From assembly GCA_022316685.1 (NCBI GenBank), contig JAKJHU010000046.1, forward strand, positions 7,539,001 to 7,603,000: a stretch of 64,000 nucleotides of DNA. Reading direction: 5' to 3'. A program made the translations under genes and the position numbers. Source of the stretch: Progne subis subis. Its lineage: Eukaryota > Chordata > Aves > Passeriformes > Hirundinidae. Positions 14,512-29,020 of this stretch are shown here, piece by piece. Numbering within the stretch: the first letter of the stretch is position 1; every line of letters starts with the position of its first letter. Under the pieces are notes generated by a model. That model was not told the origin of the DNA. It made no database searches and saw only the letters and a program-made list of their open reading frames with translations.

Positions 14512-17500
14512 GCCAGAGGACAGCAGCACCATCCAGGCTATGCAACTATTACAATCCCTGGGGAGAGCCATACTTTCTAAATAACAAGTAGGTGTCTAAA
14601 TTCTTACATTGGCCATTATTCTATTTTTAATTCTTTAGTAGAAACCAGACTGGTGGAAGACAGCTTTATGAACTATTTTAATAGTGTACAGTAAATTTGG
14701 TTGAAATACAATTTTGCAACTGTTTTTCATAGAAACTGCTTTTCTGTTTTTAAAAAAATATGAAGTTAAGATTGGAGAGAAGTAATTTCAGCATGTGAAT
14801 AGCAGGTGGTCCTCCTCAAGATAATGCATACCAAAATAGGTGAATAAATTTTGTTTTTATATTTTTGCTTGTGATTAATTTTTTTTATCAGTTCTTCAAA
14901 TATTGAGTTACATTCAGATTTTCATGTTGTTCCATGACTACGGTTTTCTCAGATACTAGTGTATAAGAGAATCCTTACACAGTCTTATTTTAAACCAAAT
15001 ACACCTTGAAATAACTATTTGGCAAAAGGTACATAGAAGGCAATATATAAACACACTCTTCACCATTCATTAGTTATCACAGGGCAGGGAAATATTTTCA
15101 GGCTTTTCCATAGAAGATGTTTAACACATTAGATGATTTAAATAAATAATTTATATGCAAATAATCTAAGAGATGTTTCTAAGATCAGTGAATAGCTCTA
15201 AGTTTAGCTATACTGGTCATTTAAGTTCCTCAGTTGAATAACTGTTTTCTGATCTTTTCCTTTTATTGCATTAAATGAAATATCTGTTAAAGCAAAACTT
15301 ATCAGCGCAGCATGACGAGGAGTACCTGAGTGTCTTGTACTCTGAGACCTGTCTAATTTATTTTGGGTAATAAAAGATACAATCAAGCATAGCATGACAT
15401 ACGTTGGTCTTTGAAAATGCATTTAATGAGAGGAGGTGAGGGCCATGCATTACTACCTTTCTTTGGAGCAGTGTAGTCACAGAGTGAAATTACGTTTCAA
15501 GTAAATTTAAGTGCAATTGCAGAGGTTTTTCACTGGTTCTCTTCACTTCAGTGATTTTTCCCCTCAGAACAAAACTCGTAGAAATAACCAGTGATGTGGT
15601 CCCTTCTGCTACAGTAGGTAATCCTTTCTCCTGACTTGATACAAGAAGATCTTTTAAGTAATTAGTTCTCTGCCTTGTTAGGACCTTTCCTCAAAGATTT
15701 CTTGAGCAGAAACTACTGATGCACAATAGCAGCGATACCCTGCTGAATAAATGAGAAACCAAAAATGCTTGTTTTGTGTATCCTATATTAAAGCTGTATT
15801 CCCTTTCGCTATCTAGTAAGGTTTCTGATCCTAAAGGGAAAGGATTTTCCCCAATGCTGCTTCATTGCGGAGTTGGATTAGCTTGAAAAATAAAATAAGT
15901 ATGTTCCACAGCCATGGAAAATGGTTTCTGCCTCCAGTGAATTAGAATTACTCTTACACTGGTCAAGAAAAATAGCATTTTAATGAAGTGTCCACCCTCA
16001 AGCACTTTTTCCAGGGAAGATACCTGTGAATCTTTGCCAAATACTGAAATAGTTCAGCTGGGTTTATGTTGAATTACTTGTCTGGGTGAAGAAGCTGCTA
16101 TCTGCTACCTTTGGCAATTCAAACCTTTGTAGAAGCCAGATTTATAGCTTCCCAGGGGAACAGTTCTCAGTTTTCACTAGTTTCTATTTCAGAGACAGTG
16201 TAACCTAAATAATTCTATTCTTAAATTAGTGGGAAAAGTAATTCTGGAGATAAAGCTGTGACAGCAAATTTTTTTACCCACAAATTCCCTCAAAATGAAT
16301 CAGGGTAGTTCTCATAACTGTATGGTATCTTTTCAGTTAAATATATCATTATTTCAGTTTTAATTTTAATTGTCTTTGCTAGTGGCAGAATTTATTTCAG
16401 TTGATTTAATTAGATTATTATATTGCTATTTTAGACATTATTCAGCATCTTATTAAATCATCTTACAGATATTAATTATACCCTAGAAGAGCACTGTAAT
16501 GTACAACCAGGGATGATTTAGCCCTCAAGGGGCAGGAATTCCAGAATTTCTTTGATATAGAATAAAGACTCTCAGTCAGTTTGGATTTAGAATTCTGGAA
16601 ATATTCAGCTCAAAGTTTTTATTCGCTGGTGCAAACCAAGTGCAGTAGGCTGGGCCTTGAACTCAGAGTCCAGATATAAAATGTTAGCACAAGTATCTTC
16701 CCACATTGGCATTTTTCATCTCCACAGGTGTTTTTTTTGTACCTTTCCACCTATGTAGCATTAGAAAGAAATGAGAATTAATTTTGACACTCTCTGGGAA
16801 CCACTAGTGTCAAACTGCCATCAAAAGAAATTAGGAACTAATTCAAATAACAACCAGGTGAGCAGAAATTATCTGAAGAAGCCCAACCCATATCTATTTT
16901 CTACAGAGCCCTGATCAGATCTTGGTTTATCGTTTTCCTCATTACTTCAGGCACGTTACTTTATTTCTGAAAAGCAGGTTCTGACTGTGTTGGCATTCAC
17001 TGAATCAGGGGGTGTAACAAACCACTGCCGTAGATACTTGCAGTGTAATAAACTTCTTGGTTATTATTTTTTAATAGCCGTGCTCAAAATTGTCATCTAG
17101 TACTTGTTAGGACTTTTTGAATAAAGTAACCTGGTAATCTCTACATCTTTGTCTTGTCCTGCACTACAAGGCTTTCCTGAGTTTTAATTCTGGAATCAGA
17201 GTAATCTGTGACTCTTAGAACGCCAAACTTAAGGAAGCATAATATGGGTTCATGTGGTAAATAGTTTAGATGAGCCTTCTGTCTAATTTGATGAATTATA
17301 AAATGACATATTGCTTTAGGCATCCTCACCAATCTTATGTCTTTGTCATGTTTAAGGTAGAGATCAAGCACTGAGAGAACAAATGAATCTGGTGCTACAG
17401 TTAGGCATGTTTGAGAGCCCCTGGTTTATTCTGACTGAATGTTACCTCTCCCCCCCTCCCTCAGCTGACAAAGTAGTCACTGCACAATGTGAGTCAGACC

Positions 17501-17925
17501 TGCCAACACTTACATTTTGTGTTCTGCTGTCTCTGCTCTCTCTGTGTCTGTTTTTGGATTGTTAACTTTTGTTGAGCCGCTTTTGCACTTCAATGAACAT
17601 TTATTTTCTTGCTGCGTACTCTATATGGATGTGAAACACCATGGCATTGACACTGTTGAATCTAAATGTTGTTTTGGAAATGTGGAGCTGACCTGAATAT
17701 TAAGGAAAACTCCTGAGCTAAAGCTGGAAGTGGTTTGAAGAACAGCTTATGTGTGGTGTACAGGGCTTAGCTGGTCATTTATGCCAGCAATGGACTGGTA
17801 CAGTATTATGCTGCTGCTTAGGCTGTTAATACTCTCTTACAGTTCAAATTTGTCACAACCTCTATTTGTCAGAATATGTAATTGAGAGTTTCTGAGGAAA
17901 TATTTTCAAATAAATGTTACAGCAT

Positions 17926-17955
17926 TTTATTGTAAGTTGGAAGACTTACAATAAA
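17926..17955. repeat. Perfect 12-bp hairpin
   Basis: Arm tttattgtaagt (17926-17937) is the exact reverse complement of 17944-17955, with the 6-nt loop tggaag. The right arm contains AATAAA. Confidence 0.9.
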
Positions 17956-18550
17956 GTGACTTTCTGTCACAAACAGAATAACTTTCTGACTTCTTTTTAC
18001 TATTACCTAGTTCCTGTTGCAAGTGAAACAACCATGTTGCAAACATAAAAATTTCTTCTATTTAAAAAACTCCTTCAGCATGAATTCAGTGTTTCAGAAA
18101 CCCTGAACAGACCTGACTGCTTATTTTCTGTCAGTGTACTAATTGTATAAGTAACAAAGATTAATGTCCTTCAGAGTCAATAAAACCACTTACTCTGGGT
18201 CCAGATTTCAGATCTGAAAAAAGGTTGGGGGAAAAAATGAACAGGAATAACAAACTTGTGAATAAATTCTGAATTCAGTAGATTCTCTTTATGCAATATA
18301 TCCAGGGAATTGTACTTATTGGTCTACTTTGTAGACCACTGCTTTTTTATTTTATTAAAACTCTAGTAATTTATATCTGAAGATGGGACACTGCATAACA
18401 AGGTTTTGAAAATGTGTAGTATCAGAGCAAAGAAATATTCTGTAACTGTTTTGCAATTGGTAGAATTCTTCTGTCAAACAGCCAGGATTTTACTTTCTAT
18501 GTAAGAGTTGTAGCACTGTCACACTCCAAGTACTTCAAGCTTAAAGAATG

Positions 18551-18578
18551 TTTTTTGTTTTTTTTTTTTTTCTTTTTG
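18551..18578. repeat. T-rich run
   Basis: A T run broken by one G and one C. Confidence 0.9.
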
Positions 18579-20401
18579 TAAGGGGTTTATACAAAGAAAA
18601 TATGTAGTTCTTCATAGTTTGACTGACAGTAACTCAGAATTATTTTAATATCTGGCTGTAAGAAATTGTCTATCCCCTGTTCAACGTCTCAGCAAAGACT
18701 GCTTAATAAGCAAATCCACAGGCATGCAATCTACCTTGGGATTTGGACATAAATGTATGTTCCTTTTCCTGAGAGGCACATGTTGATTGGAGCTACGTTG
18801 TAGAAGCAACTTAATCAGGACTGCAGTTACTAGATAGAATTCTTGTGCCACTTACACTTGGTCAAACTCCTCTGATGTCAAACACTAATTCTACCCTGCT
18901 GTTACAGTGGGAGTTACAGGAGACCCAGCAGAGAGGATACCTCCCCAGAGTAAAAATATGGCATTGATATCAGAACAGACAGAGATGTTTGCACTATGTG
19001 CACCTATGTGTGCGTGTTCCATTAGAGATGTAATTACATGTTTTGCTGTGCGTGCACACTAAGACTACTAGGGTTTCTGCTCAGGAACATGTGTTTTATG
19101 GTACTTATAAATTATTTGTTTGCTGTTTCTCAAATAAGTTATTCTGCTGCTTATTCAAGTGTTCTCTTCACTGCTCAAACAAGGGATCATTGTGCTATAT
19201 CAAAATATTTTCATTTCTTCAGCTGTGTGTAACCTTCTGCAACATTTAATTCCTTTTCCATTGCCACACAATCATCACTTCAGCAATTGCATTTGTTCTT
19301 CTTAGGTGTTTATGAATATTACTCATCTATATTCAAGAAAATCTTCAAATGTCCTCACATATTTTCAAATCATTTGGGGATGCCTGTCTAGAAGCTGTCC
19401 TCCCTCCATTCCCCAGAAGGGGAATGCAGAGGAGATGATGCTGAATTTAACTTAAAATGAATTCCCATATTTCTTTCAACAAATAAAGGCCTTGACATTA
19501 TTTTATATCAACTTCCAGCATCTTAGCTAGGATCCAGCTTGCTTTACAAATGAGTTTCAGCTGGATTGCTTTTAATCTGAAATCTTTGGAAGGAAGGGAG
19601 AGTTAAATCCTCAGATATTCTGTGCGGACTCTCCTCATGTTGTCTGAGGCCCATTCCACACAGTACTAGTGTGAGATTACTTTTACTGATTTTCTTAGCT
19701 TTCTCTATCAAAGCACAACTATACAATAAAATGCTCAGGAAAAAGATAAGTAAAAAAATCTTTCCAGTTTTATGGTGAGTATTGGCTATATTCCTGACAG
19801 TAAATCCTGTGGACTAATTTTTTTCACAGTATTTCCTGAGAGCAGTCACTCTCTATAACATATTAGGGGGTTATGGGGTTTTTTAGTCAGTGTATAGGCT
19901 GCAAGTGTCCTGACTAAAATACTGATTAGCATCTGAATATTATAATAAATACACTGTTTTAGTAAACACAATCCATTTTCATCAAACAGATTAGCCTGGA
20001 ACATTAGCCAACACCCAGTATTTGAGAGTTCATGTCTTCCTCCACAATTATTATTTTTCCAAAATTTTGACATATATAAAAAGTTTAGTCACATAGAAAG
20101 AAGCTTGAAATGCCTATGCCCAAACTGTTTATATTTGCCATTATTTGCACCCACTTCACTGTGCTGTATTTTTTTGCCGTTAAATGAGTGGATGATTTGA
20201 AGATTTATAATGGAATTAATTATATGCAATTAATTTGCTGAAGTCCAGGAACTCCACAAAATTTATGCCTCTTTAGGATTTATTATAGTTGATAAGACAT
20301 TGGAAATGAGCTTGTGTTAGTTGTCAGTCTACCAGATTCTTAAATATATATGCTTGACTTCACGCAAACGATTAATGTTTCTGATTATCTGCAGCAGTGG
20401 T

Positions 20402-20458
20402 CCCATGTGTAAAGTTCAGAGTACTTGTGTAAACACTGAATGATTTTACACACATGGG
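20402..20458. repeat. Imperfect inverted repeat, about 12 bp
   Basis: cccatgtgtaaa (20402-20413) pairs with ttttacacacatggg (ending at about 20458) apart from a 2-nt bulge. The loop is about 30 nt. Confidence 0.7.
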
Positions 20459-23400
20459 AATTTGTTCAACACTTTTAATTCTATCATGCCATAAAGAATT
20501 TTCTCTAATTAAGGAATAGATAATATTTACTTCTTAATAAAGGTAATCATGGGCCTGCTGTGACTGTTACAACACAAAAAACCCTGAAACCAAACCAAAA
20601 ATCCCCCAAACAACAAACTCCAAAAAATAATTTGGAAATTTTCCATCTGTGTGTTTTGAGAGATAGAAATACCAGTTTTCCAGCTTGTCTCCAGTCCAGA
20701 TTCTGAGACTGCAGAACCAGTGGGATGGTCTTTCAGAGCAGCTATTGAAAATCTTCTTCTTCTGAATATTGAGCGCTATCTTTCACAAAGAGAGTGTTGA
20801 AGTGCCCCTCCTAAGATGGTTTTGAGAATCAATTGAATTACACAATATGGCAGCTGTGAAGAAACAGTATTTTAGACTGCTTTGGAAAGCATGGTACTAA
20901 CTTGGATTCCTGGTCCAAAATTCCTAGTTTCCTTTCCATTTTTATTCCAGAGTCAGGCAATTGATTGTTATTTAGCTGATAAGGACAGATCTGAGATAAA
21001 TCGCTTAACCAGTGAACTGTTTTCACACAGAAGGAAAGCAAGAGATTGAGAAGGATTTGGAAAAATTGTTGTAATCTCACTCTGAATGAAGTGTGAATCT
21101 CTGAAACCAGGAAAATATAGTTTGTTAAGCAAAACTTCACAGGAACCCATCACCAAATAGCCTAAATAAACCAAAGACAGATCTAATATAGTGTTTAAGA
21201 TTTTGAAGTCAAAAGTAATTTTTCTCATCCAACAGTTTGGAAGTGAAATTTTGCAAGTAGTAAGGAAACATCAGTCATCTTTCCTCAGCTAAAATAATTT
21301 TATCAGAATCCTCATTGATGTGGCTTAGCCATTATGTACTGTTCCAGTATCTCAAAATATTCTGCACACATATAAGTATTAAATGTCTACTCATGCAGGT
21401 ATTGCCACTGTAGATTAAGACAATATGATTATCCTTTGCCATACATTCATATCTTTAAGTTTTAGTCATAATGATAGCTATATTTGATGACTTAGAATCT
21501 AGTAACAGCAAGAAAGATAACTCCAACAACCTTAAAGGTAGTTAATTGACTGCTAAGAGATATTTACCAGCTTTATACAAGTTTAGTAAGCCAAGAAATG
21601 AACACAATTAATAGTGCACTGTGTTTTTTTATCTTCAGGCTTGAATCAATTATTAAAACAAAAGGTAAGCTGCAATTCCCATTCTTTAAGGTGCTGGTTT
21701 TCTTATAGCTCCAGCCCAGCAAAGATTTAGGTTTAAATTTGAAGAGAATAAAAAGATGAAATTGGCTCTGAATAGGAAATCCAAAACTTGAGTATTTTCC
21801 TGTTCAAAGCTGTAGAAACCTGAACTTCCAGTTCTGTCCCTGATTACTTTGCTCCTGGGGTACATCTGTGCTCCTGGCTCACCAGAGCTTCAGCAGTTCC
21901 AGGTATAAGCAAATCATTTTTTGAATCCTGCTTATGCCCAAGTAGAATGTAAAGACTAGACAGATTATCACTGCCATCTCATAGGAGGTCTAGAAAATGG
22001 AGAAATCCTGTGCTATTCTCATACATGTTAAGTGGGTGTATATTATTTTTGCTAAAATGTCATTGCAGCTCATTTTATTTTAAAAGAAATACTCATTTTA
22101 TATAAAGTCTTTGTGATTAGAGTATGTAAATTGTGGTGTGCCAGATTCAAATCCCTGCATCTCCCATCATTGATTAGTGTGCTAAAAATACGAGCTCAGG
22201 TGGTTTTATGCCACCCTGAGATATTAAATGGGAGATCTGTAGATCCAGGGGGAGTGCAAAGTAGCATACTGACTAGGATGCCTTTCTAATGAGGAAAACT
22301 CTTAAGACCCTGCTCTCTGTACCAAGCTCTGGCTCTGTGTTTTGTATTTAACAGACAGTGAATGACAAATAACTTGGTCCTTTACGTAACTTTATGAGTA
22401 CCCATGATTGTATGTTTGCATGTACACACACACAAATGCATTATGTGAAAACCCTACTCTGCTGAAATTATTGGCCACATACGACTTCAACAGAATGATG
22501 TGAATCTCTTACTGCACCTTTTTGCATGATTTACAAGTGGTGAGCAATATATGTTATGCATCTTTTTAATTACTACATTGGTTTTCTATTGTAAGGAAAA
22601 TAATACGTTTTTTGAGGCTGAAATCCATTGTTTGGTAAAGAGTACTACCGGCAATTAGACTAAATGTCTCAGTACCAGCTTAACAATTTTGGTTAGAAAT
22701 TTATCCATTGTGAATTAGTCAAAAAGGATCTGAAATTTAACTTTGACAATAATTAATATTGTGTGCTAATATGAGATTGAAAATCTCTAATTTCACAGGA
22801 AAAAAAAGCTTCTGAGAACATTTCAATAAATACTCTCTGTCTTGGGAAATAGAGGAACAATGAAGCAGCTTGGATTTCCTGTGAATTTATGGCTTGATTG
22901 ATGCAGGGTTTTGTAGATGTTAACCTAAAACCTGTACATGTTGAGGAAGCATTGGGAATCAGCTCTCAGTTCCATCAGCTTCCAATTTCTTTCTTTGATT
23001 TCTTTAAAAATAATTTTAAGCAAATATTCTTATGCCATTCGGCATCTCTAAGATAGGAATAATACATTCCTTCCCTTTGAAAAAATATTTTGAGACATGT
23101 TAGTAAAAAGTGCTATGTAAGTGCTTTGCATTATTATTGTAATTTTAGAGATCATGAATGGCATCCTACAAAATAACTCAATGTTATATGGAATACTAAA
23201 TATTTTCTAACTTTTTGAGTTTGAATTGCTGTTCAGTTTCTAAGCCTAGACTGATTCTTTGTTTGAAACCTCTTTTGAAATAATTTCCACCTGTTTAAGC
23301 AATTTTGACTTTGCTGCAGACACGGCACAATAGTTGCATTATAGTGAGTTAGACTGCTTGTCAAATGCAAACCCCAGACTTTCATCTCCTTACAACTTTG

Positions 23401-24474
23401 TGCTAATGCTATTCAACTACCCATCAGTTAGATGACTTCCTGTCACACAAATGGCAGTTGACAAATCTGCCTATCAGTTCTATTCCTGCAAATTTCCAAG
23501 TTTAAGAAACCAGGTTCAGTTTTAGGCATTATTTTCAGAGAATAAATTATTTAATTAAATAAAAAAAGATTTTTTGGGTCGCACAGTTTTATTTTCATTG
23601 CTTGAATAGCAGTTCAGAAGTTCTCTGACACAAGGTTGACTGAAACCCTCCTGAGCTATAGCATCACATATTGTGAACATCAGCAAGAGCAGGCTTTTCC
23701 CATAAAGACATGAAAAACCTTTGGGAATGTGCTACACAGAAGTGTCACTACTCCAGATTTTGGGTGCTTACTCCACCAGATCCATAAAGGAGAATTATTC
23801 TCATTGCAGAAATATCTCCTCTGCTCATTTCTCCTTAGGCTGGACTGATTGCACTCACTAAATGTCTATGCAGTTCCTATTGTAATACTGAGACCAAAAT
23901 TAAAACCTTGTATTGGTTCTGCAATATTCGGATGAATTGCACTGTGAGATAAACTTTTATGTGTTCTCAAACATTTTGTAATTCTGAAGGGAAGCATTCC
24001 AGAAAAACACGCTTTTGCCTGTTTTCCAATGATAGCTATGTCTTAATCAGATTTAGATTTGACACCTTTGGAAAGTAGATCAAAAGCAAGCTGAATGCTT
24101 AGACTTAAACAGAAAAACAAGAGGTTATGACATAATTTTTCATTAAGAACATTGGCAATTAAATTTTGTGCACACGGATTTAATTATGAAATCCTTAGTG
24201 CATGTAATGAACAAGCTTTAGTCACATTAAGGAGGAACTGTCCTAAAAAAAAAATCAATCTCAATCTCTGTAAAAAGCATTGTTATATTTAAAAGAAATG
24301 CAAAATAGTCAAAGGATTTACATCTGCTATTAAAAGAAACAATAAAAATGTTCATAATCACAGTTTTGTACATTCAAATGTCCATCAAAAGCAAAAAAGA
24401 ATATTTAAATCTGTGGTAGTTTGACTGGCAAGTTTACCTGCTGTTATTGCACTGGATTCATAATATGTAACATG

Positions 24475-24498
24475 TTTTTTTTTTTATTTTTTTTTTTT
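24475..24498. repeat. T-rich run, one interruption
   Basis: The run is T except for a single A at 24486. It lies about 0.3 kb before the DNTT exon at 24819. Confidence 0.9.
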
Positions 24499-24804
24499 AA
24501 TCCAAAGATGACTGAAACCTTCCTTTCTGGCACTTAAGGGGAAGAAAGAGAGATTTAATATCTGCAAATGGATCTGTAGAATCTAGTTGAAAAACAGAGG
24601 ACATAGATCAAAAACTTGTCATTATTATTTTATAAACAATACTAATAGACACCATAATAGAAATAAAAGATTCCATTTTGGTTATGTTTTAAGCAACATT
24701 GCTATCTCTTTACTCTGCAAATGTTTTTGTAATGCAGCAAAAATACTTGTTTTGAAAACAGAGATAAATTCAACAGGAACTTAACTCTTTTAATGTCCTT
24801 GTAA

Positions 24805-24924
<120 letters not shown>

Positions 24925-25494
24925 TGAACTAAAGAGCGCTTGGCCAAAAGAGACATGTTCTGACTCCACTGAATTAAGCTTATGTACCTCTTAAAGAATG
25001 TCATGCTCTTTTTTACAGCTGACTGCAATACTTTGGCGCAGGATTGGTTCTATTTGGTTGCTAACCAATATGATCTAGGTGCACCCTCTTTCTCCAAATG
25101 CTTAAGTTGAAGGTTATAGCAGAAGTGCACATGCATTCTGTAATATCTTACCCTAAGAATATGCAGCTAGTCAAAGGTGAGAAATCAAGCTAGGTAGAGT
25201 TTTGAGTATCAGACAAAATTGTTCTTACACTTTGAAGAAATTGTCTTTGTTTAATTTCTCCTTGAGGTGGGAGTAGGTTTTCCTGGGGAAGCAGCTCCAG
25301 GGAGATCCAGCTTTAAGCATAGTGGGCTTGGATGACCTCATAGTGTGAGATGCAGCAAATCAGAAAGCTTAGGCACCAAAGCTCTGTAATTCTGTCTTTC
25401 TTTCACTCCATTAATTAGCAATTTTCCCATCTTCCACTGAAATACTGAAAAATTGACATAGTTCTCCGTGAGGTCTGTGGAAGAATGAACACAT

Positions 25495-25537
25495 CTTCAG
25501 CGTCCCTTCCAACCCAAACTGCTAGATGATTGTGTCA
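25495..25537 (+). mobile_element. Possible degenerate CR1 3' tail
   Basis: 'cgtcccttccaacccaaact' followed by 'gctagatgattgtgtcat' resembles the last 40 nt of a CR1 element (the 'gtcccttccaaccc...attctatgattctatg' pattern), with the terminal octamers decayed. The sequence upstream matches CR1 only vaguely, so only the tail is called. Confidence 0.4.
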
Positions 25538-25570
25538 TTTCATAGAGGAATCACTCATCTAAGAGATGGA

Positions 25571-25593
25571 TTTTTGTTTTGTTTTGTTTTTTT
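25571..25593. repeat. (TTTTG)n short repeat
   Basis: Three TTTTG units lie in a T-rich run within a DNTT intron. Confidence 0.85.
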
Positions 25594-26853
25594 CTATTCA
25601 GCTACTTAGTTTCCAACAACTTTAAAGTTGGAAATGTCTCAGTTATAACAGGCACATGTAGCTAAAATATTCCTGGGTGAGAAAAATATAGTATGTTGGG
25701 GAAAACAAACTTTTGTTTTTGTTCTACTTTTCTAGCCAGCTGAGATATTTTCCAACATTTACTACCAACACTGTTCGAAGAAATGGAGTACATTTCAACA
25801 AGTAAAAGGCCAGCACCCTGAGGTGAATCCTCAAGTGCCTCACTGCTAAGTCAAGTCAGCTTTCAGTGCAGGCAGGGTGCAGAGAATGTTTTTGAATTGA
25901 TTCTTGAGCTGCGTACTTTAATTAACATATAATGGGTTAACATGTGACTGAATGAAGTTGTTTGTTTCAAGGTGGTCAAAATCTTTCAGCTGACTTTAAT
26001 GGAAGGGCCTCAAAATTGTTTTTTTCCTGGTAAAATGCAACATTAGCTGAATTCCTCTTCTTCCAGTTGATTTTTGAAGTGTTATCAGCCTGCTACTAAT
26101 TTTTTTAGATTTTTCTCATTTCTCTTTGGAAGCTGTATGCATTGGAGTACATTGATAGTGGGTACCATCTAGATTACTCAAAAGCAATGAAGCAATGGCA
26201 ATTAGTGAGTGCTGAGGAAATTCTCTATTTTTATAATGTTATTATTAATGTGTAAGTTCTTTCAAGGTTATTATATTCCCTTTACTATGAGAAAAGTTGT
26301 CTTTCTTCTTAGAAGGTGTCTTTTTCCCTTACACACACTTGAATCTCTAGAAAACCATGTATGGGTCCTCCCAAAATCATGTTTACTGTAACAGAACTGA
26401 TGGGAAAAGGAAGAATAAACCAAGGCTAGAACCTGCCCTGAGTGCAGCCTTTCATTTCTTCTTTCCCACTTACATTACTGAGAAAAATGGCTGTGATCTG
26501 ACAAGTACCAATTTTTTTTTTTTTTCCGTTTACTTTGAGCTGTTTTCATTAAAAAGAATTGAAAGGAAAGAAATCGAAAATTAATTGTTCTTACTGATTT
26601 TCTTGTTAGGGAGGCTATGTGGCAGAGAGGAGCGTGGCCAGAGTAGGGGAGGTCAAGGGTGCCCAAGAGTTTGATAGAAAGATTAGGATTCCTCTATAAA
26701 TCCCAGCATGAAGAACATGACAGAAGCACAACGGGCATAGAAACCAAACCCAGAGAAGCTGGGTGTAGTTTAAAGCTATGGAAAATTATTTCATGTGTTC
26801 TGTTTGTCCTCCAGATTTTTCATGGTTTATACTACTAGTTACACTACATCTCT

Positions 26854-26885
26854 ACAGTAAAAGCCTCTATACAGGCTTTTACTGT
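26854..26885. repeat. Perfect 13-bp hairpin
   Basis: Arm acagtaaaagcct (26854-26866) is the exact reverse complement of 26873-26885, with the 6-nt loop ctatac. It lies in a DNTT intron. Confidence 0.92.
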
Positions 26886-28993
26886 CACTACTGAAAAACA
26901 AGCTGCCAGCAAAATCAAAATGCAAAAAAGAAAGAGAAGATTTATACACCTCTGGCCTTTTTATTATCTCTGATTCCTAAGGGAGAGGGCAAGAAAGGAA
27001 AAAACCAAACCAACAAATAAAGCACTTTTTAACTTTTTGCAGTAATCTGCTTCACAGCTTGCCACTTTTGTGCTGCTGCTTCTAAGACAAATTAATCGAT
27101 GTACATCATGGAGGTCATGATGTTGACTTCCTTTTGGCAGCTCTGAGTGAAGGATTCCACAATGTTTAACTTTGAAATTATGGACCACAGCTTTAAATAG
27201 TTTAAAGAGCCCTTTTCTTATCTGAAATATTTAGTGTTACAGGATCCTTCCACTGAAAGCTGCTGAAAATGAAGTGGCTAAATCAGCACCATTATGCTCT
27301 TTGATGCAGCATCACCGGGGAATAAATGGGGCTGAGGAACAGAGAGCACAAAGTCTTCAAAGTAGAGTGGGAAAATGGAAAAGCTGTGATGCAGTACACA
27401 GGTTATGGTCTTAATGGTTGCAAAAAGCCTCATAAAGAAAGTAAGAAATTACTTTTGTGGGTTAGAGCTTGAAATCTGTGGGCAAACAGGCTGAGCCATC
27501 TGTGTCGATGTAGCTTCATTCACATACTGTGAAAAATGCTTTCATTTTGTGCTGAAAACCTATATAGCTGAATTTAGCACTGTTCCTGTTATATACATAC
27601 TTTTGACAGTGGAAGAGGTACTCTTGCAACAGGCACTCCTGCACTCTTCAGTTTTCCCCTTTGTATTGGTGTGAGTGCAATGTTGTGTTTTTCTTTTGGC
27701 TTTAGGAAAATGAGTAATGGGGACACCTGCCTGTGCTTACCTATTTTAATATATTACTGGCCTGATTTAAACTCTAGTAGTCACTCTTGATGAGGTGATC
27801 AGGAAGGGGAAGGCTTGATGTGCCATTAAAGAGGATGGTGAGGAGCAAGAAATATTTCTTCTTTTGCTGGAAACAGAATTTTGGAAACAGGATTCACAGG
27901 AAAGCCACGCATTCATAAGTGACAGCTGGATTTTGCCAGCAACAAAACCTGTTTCTAAGACAGGACACAGAAATGATTAAGAAGCCAGAGGAAAGAACCT
28001 TTTGTTTCAGATGAAAGAGTGTGTAAGGATGCAGAGCTCCTTAGTAAACATGTATTGTCTCAACTTTCTTCGCATGGCATTATGAATGTTTTGTTTGATT
28101 CTGAATCAGACAAGGGAATTCTTACCTAAAATAGACTATTGCAAGGTGGTTAGAGCCCTGAAAGTGAGAGATCTTGGTTTAAATTTCTTTAGAGAGTGTA
28201 TAGGGCTGAACCTGATTATCCTGCTTGTGAGGTTTATTGTATAATGTAAGCAGAAGTGTTCCATTTCCTGCTATGTTCTAAGTGAAGATCCAGGCAATAA
28301 TGACATTTCTCAAGATGTCTGATCTTTCTGGTGTGTACTGTATAGCTGTATGTGGGTGAGTAGGTACATATAAGTTCCTGTCTCTCTGTCTGTCCGTCTC
28401 TTTATCTTGCTCAGCAGTGCAAATTATCGTGGCATAGAGAGGTGAACACCTTCATTTGATTCCGGTGCTGATCTGTCCATTGTTATCAAAGGTAGGCTGC
28501 CCCAGACATGCTCAGGAATAGATCATTCCAGCACACAGGGAACTTCAAGATGAAAAAAGGACCAAAGGAGTTGTGATTAATGCAGCGGCTGCCAAGTTTT
28601 GCATTGTTGATCAAACCTCTGATGCCATTTTCTAATGACTTCTTATCCTAAAAGGCCTGACTTCTCCCAGCCATCAGTTCCTTCAGCTATTCTACTTTAT
28701 AGAATTCCATCTGCCTCTTCTAGGTTGAGATTTTTCCAAATTAACATGCTACATCCTATTTTGGGTTTAATTTAAATTTAAATTTTGGGTTAGATATAGA
28801 AATTTCAGTGAAAAAAAATAGAAATCCAATTTCATTTTATTAAAGTATCTCAGAAGGAAATTTAGAGCAATAACATACACATTCCTGAGGAACATATAGG
28901 ATTACATTTTCAGATTATATAAAATGATCCTACTTAGCTTTAACAGAATTAATCCAGCCAGCAACAATTATGAATAATGACAGCATGTAACAC

Positions 28994-29020
28994 TAAATAT
29001 AGAATAGGATTCTATATTTA
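28994..29020. repeat. Perfect 12-bp hairpin
   Basis: Arm taaatatagaat (28994-29005) is the exact reverse complement of 29009-29020, with a 3-nt loop agg. It is AT-rich. Confidence 0.9.

Noticed and set aside
14142..14591. 149-codon + strand open frame
   Set aside because: It runs through a CR1 3'-end fragment that is normally non-coding, so the open frame is incidental.
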